Shown: positions 63,903 to 64,000 of the stretch, piece by piece
Position numbering within the stretch: position 1 is the stretch's first letter
Layout: each line of letters begins with the position of its first letter
Assembly (NCBI GenBank): GCA_964531165.1
Contig: CAZHEA010000002.1
Location: 1 to 64,000 of the forward strand
DNA: 64,000 nucleotides
Direction: 5' to 3'
Origin: SZUA-229 sp964531165
GTDB taxonomy: Bacteria; Pseudomonadota; Gammaproteobacteria; SZUA-229
Translations under genes and position numbers: made by a program
The notes under the pieces: generated by a model
The model's input: the letters and a program-made list of their open reading frames with translations, nothing else
What the model was told of the DNA's origin: nothing
Database searches by the model: none

Positions 63903-63983
63903 AAAATACGCAAATGTTTTAGGTTCATGCGCCTTCGGCACATTACACCTTAATTAATTTTTTTGATTTTATTTGCGTATTTT
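63903..63983. repeat. Widely spaced inverted repeat after the sulfurtransferase gene
   Basis: AAAATACGCAAAT (63903-63915) and ATTTGCGTATTTT (63971-63983) are perfect 13-base inverted copies separated by 55 bases. Function is not apparent; the arms are too far apart for a standard intrinsic terminator. Confidence 0.45.
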
Positions 63984-64000
63984 AGCGTTCATTCACGGAC

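Overview
The window is a stretch of gammaproteobacterial chromosome devoted mostly to swimming motility and chemotaxis. Three things support this assignment: the FleQ/FleS/FleR-type sigma-54 flagellar hierarchy, the flgA / cheV-cheR / flgBCDEFGHIJ-flgKL arrangement, and the nadB / rpoE-rseA-rseB-rseC-degQ-type ... lepA-lepB-rnc-era-recO block, whose order is typical of Pseudomonas-like gammaproteobacteria. By eye the DNA leans AT-rich (not computed). I cannot name a genus. A 100-N gap shows this is a draft or scaffolded assembly. No tRNA, rRNA, CRISPR array or insertion sequence was seen.

Layout. (1) 20-11856, minus strand: a chemosensory operon in the order cheY-cheA-cheW-parA-[globin-STAS]-[globin-PAS3 chemoreceptor]-cheR-cheD-cheB-[small chemoreceptor]-[STAS]. 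(2) 12462-16529, plus strand: a small two-TM chemoreceptor, a single-domain response regulator and a hybrid histidine kinase. (3) 16560-28184, minus strand: fleQ, then fleS-fleR, then fliE-F-G-H-I-J-K. (4) 28659-33695, plus strand: fliC-flaG-fliD-fliS-fliT-like. (5) 33856-45543, minus strand: flgB-C-D-E-F-G-H-I-J and flgK-flgL. (6) 45865-50913: cheV-cheR2 on minus; divergently a CZB-domain chemoreceptor, flgA, flgM and flgN. (7) 50938-61227, minus strand: the housekeeping and envelope-stress block from rpoE to recO. (8) 61264-63898, plus strand: nadB and a sulfurtransferase.

How the parts work together. FleQ has a recognisable sigma-70-like promoter. It should drive sigma-54 promoters, of which I can read good matches before fleSR, fliD and flgB and a candidate before flgA. 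Late genes carry near-consensus sigma-28 promoters (before fliC, flgK and flgM). FlgM is the expected anti-sigma-28. The basal body, hook, filament and chaperone genes here are extensive, but fliL-fliR, flhA/B, fliA, fliM/N, motAB and cheZ lie outside the window.

Most unusual content. The chemosensory operon has the gene order of F7-type systems (cheA-cheW-receptor-cheR-cheD-cheB) but contains two proteins with flavohaemoglobin-like globin domains (one a soluble chemoreceptor with three near-identical PAS domains and a C-terminal EWEEF tether, the other a globin-STAS fusion), a ParA ATPase and a terminal STAS protein. Two small chemoreceptor-like proteins and CheD all end in D-[IV]-E-L-F. Both small receptors also carry a D-x-x-x-Q motif near the C-terminus that resembles the CheZ phosphatase site. 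These features suggest a haem-based gas-sensing chemosensory system with uncommon wiring; this is inference from sequence.
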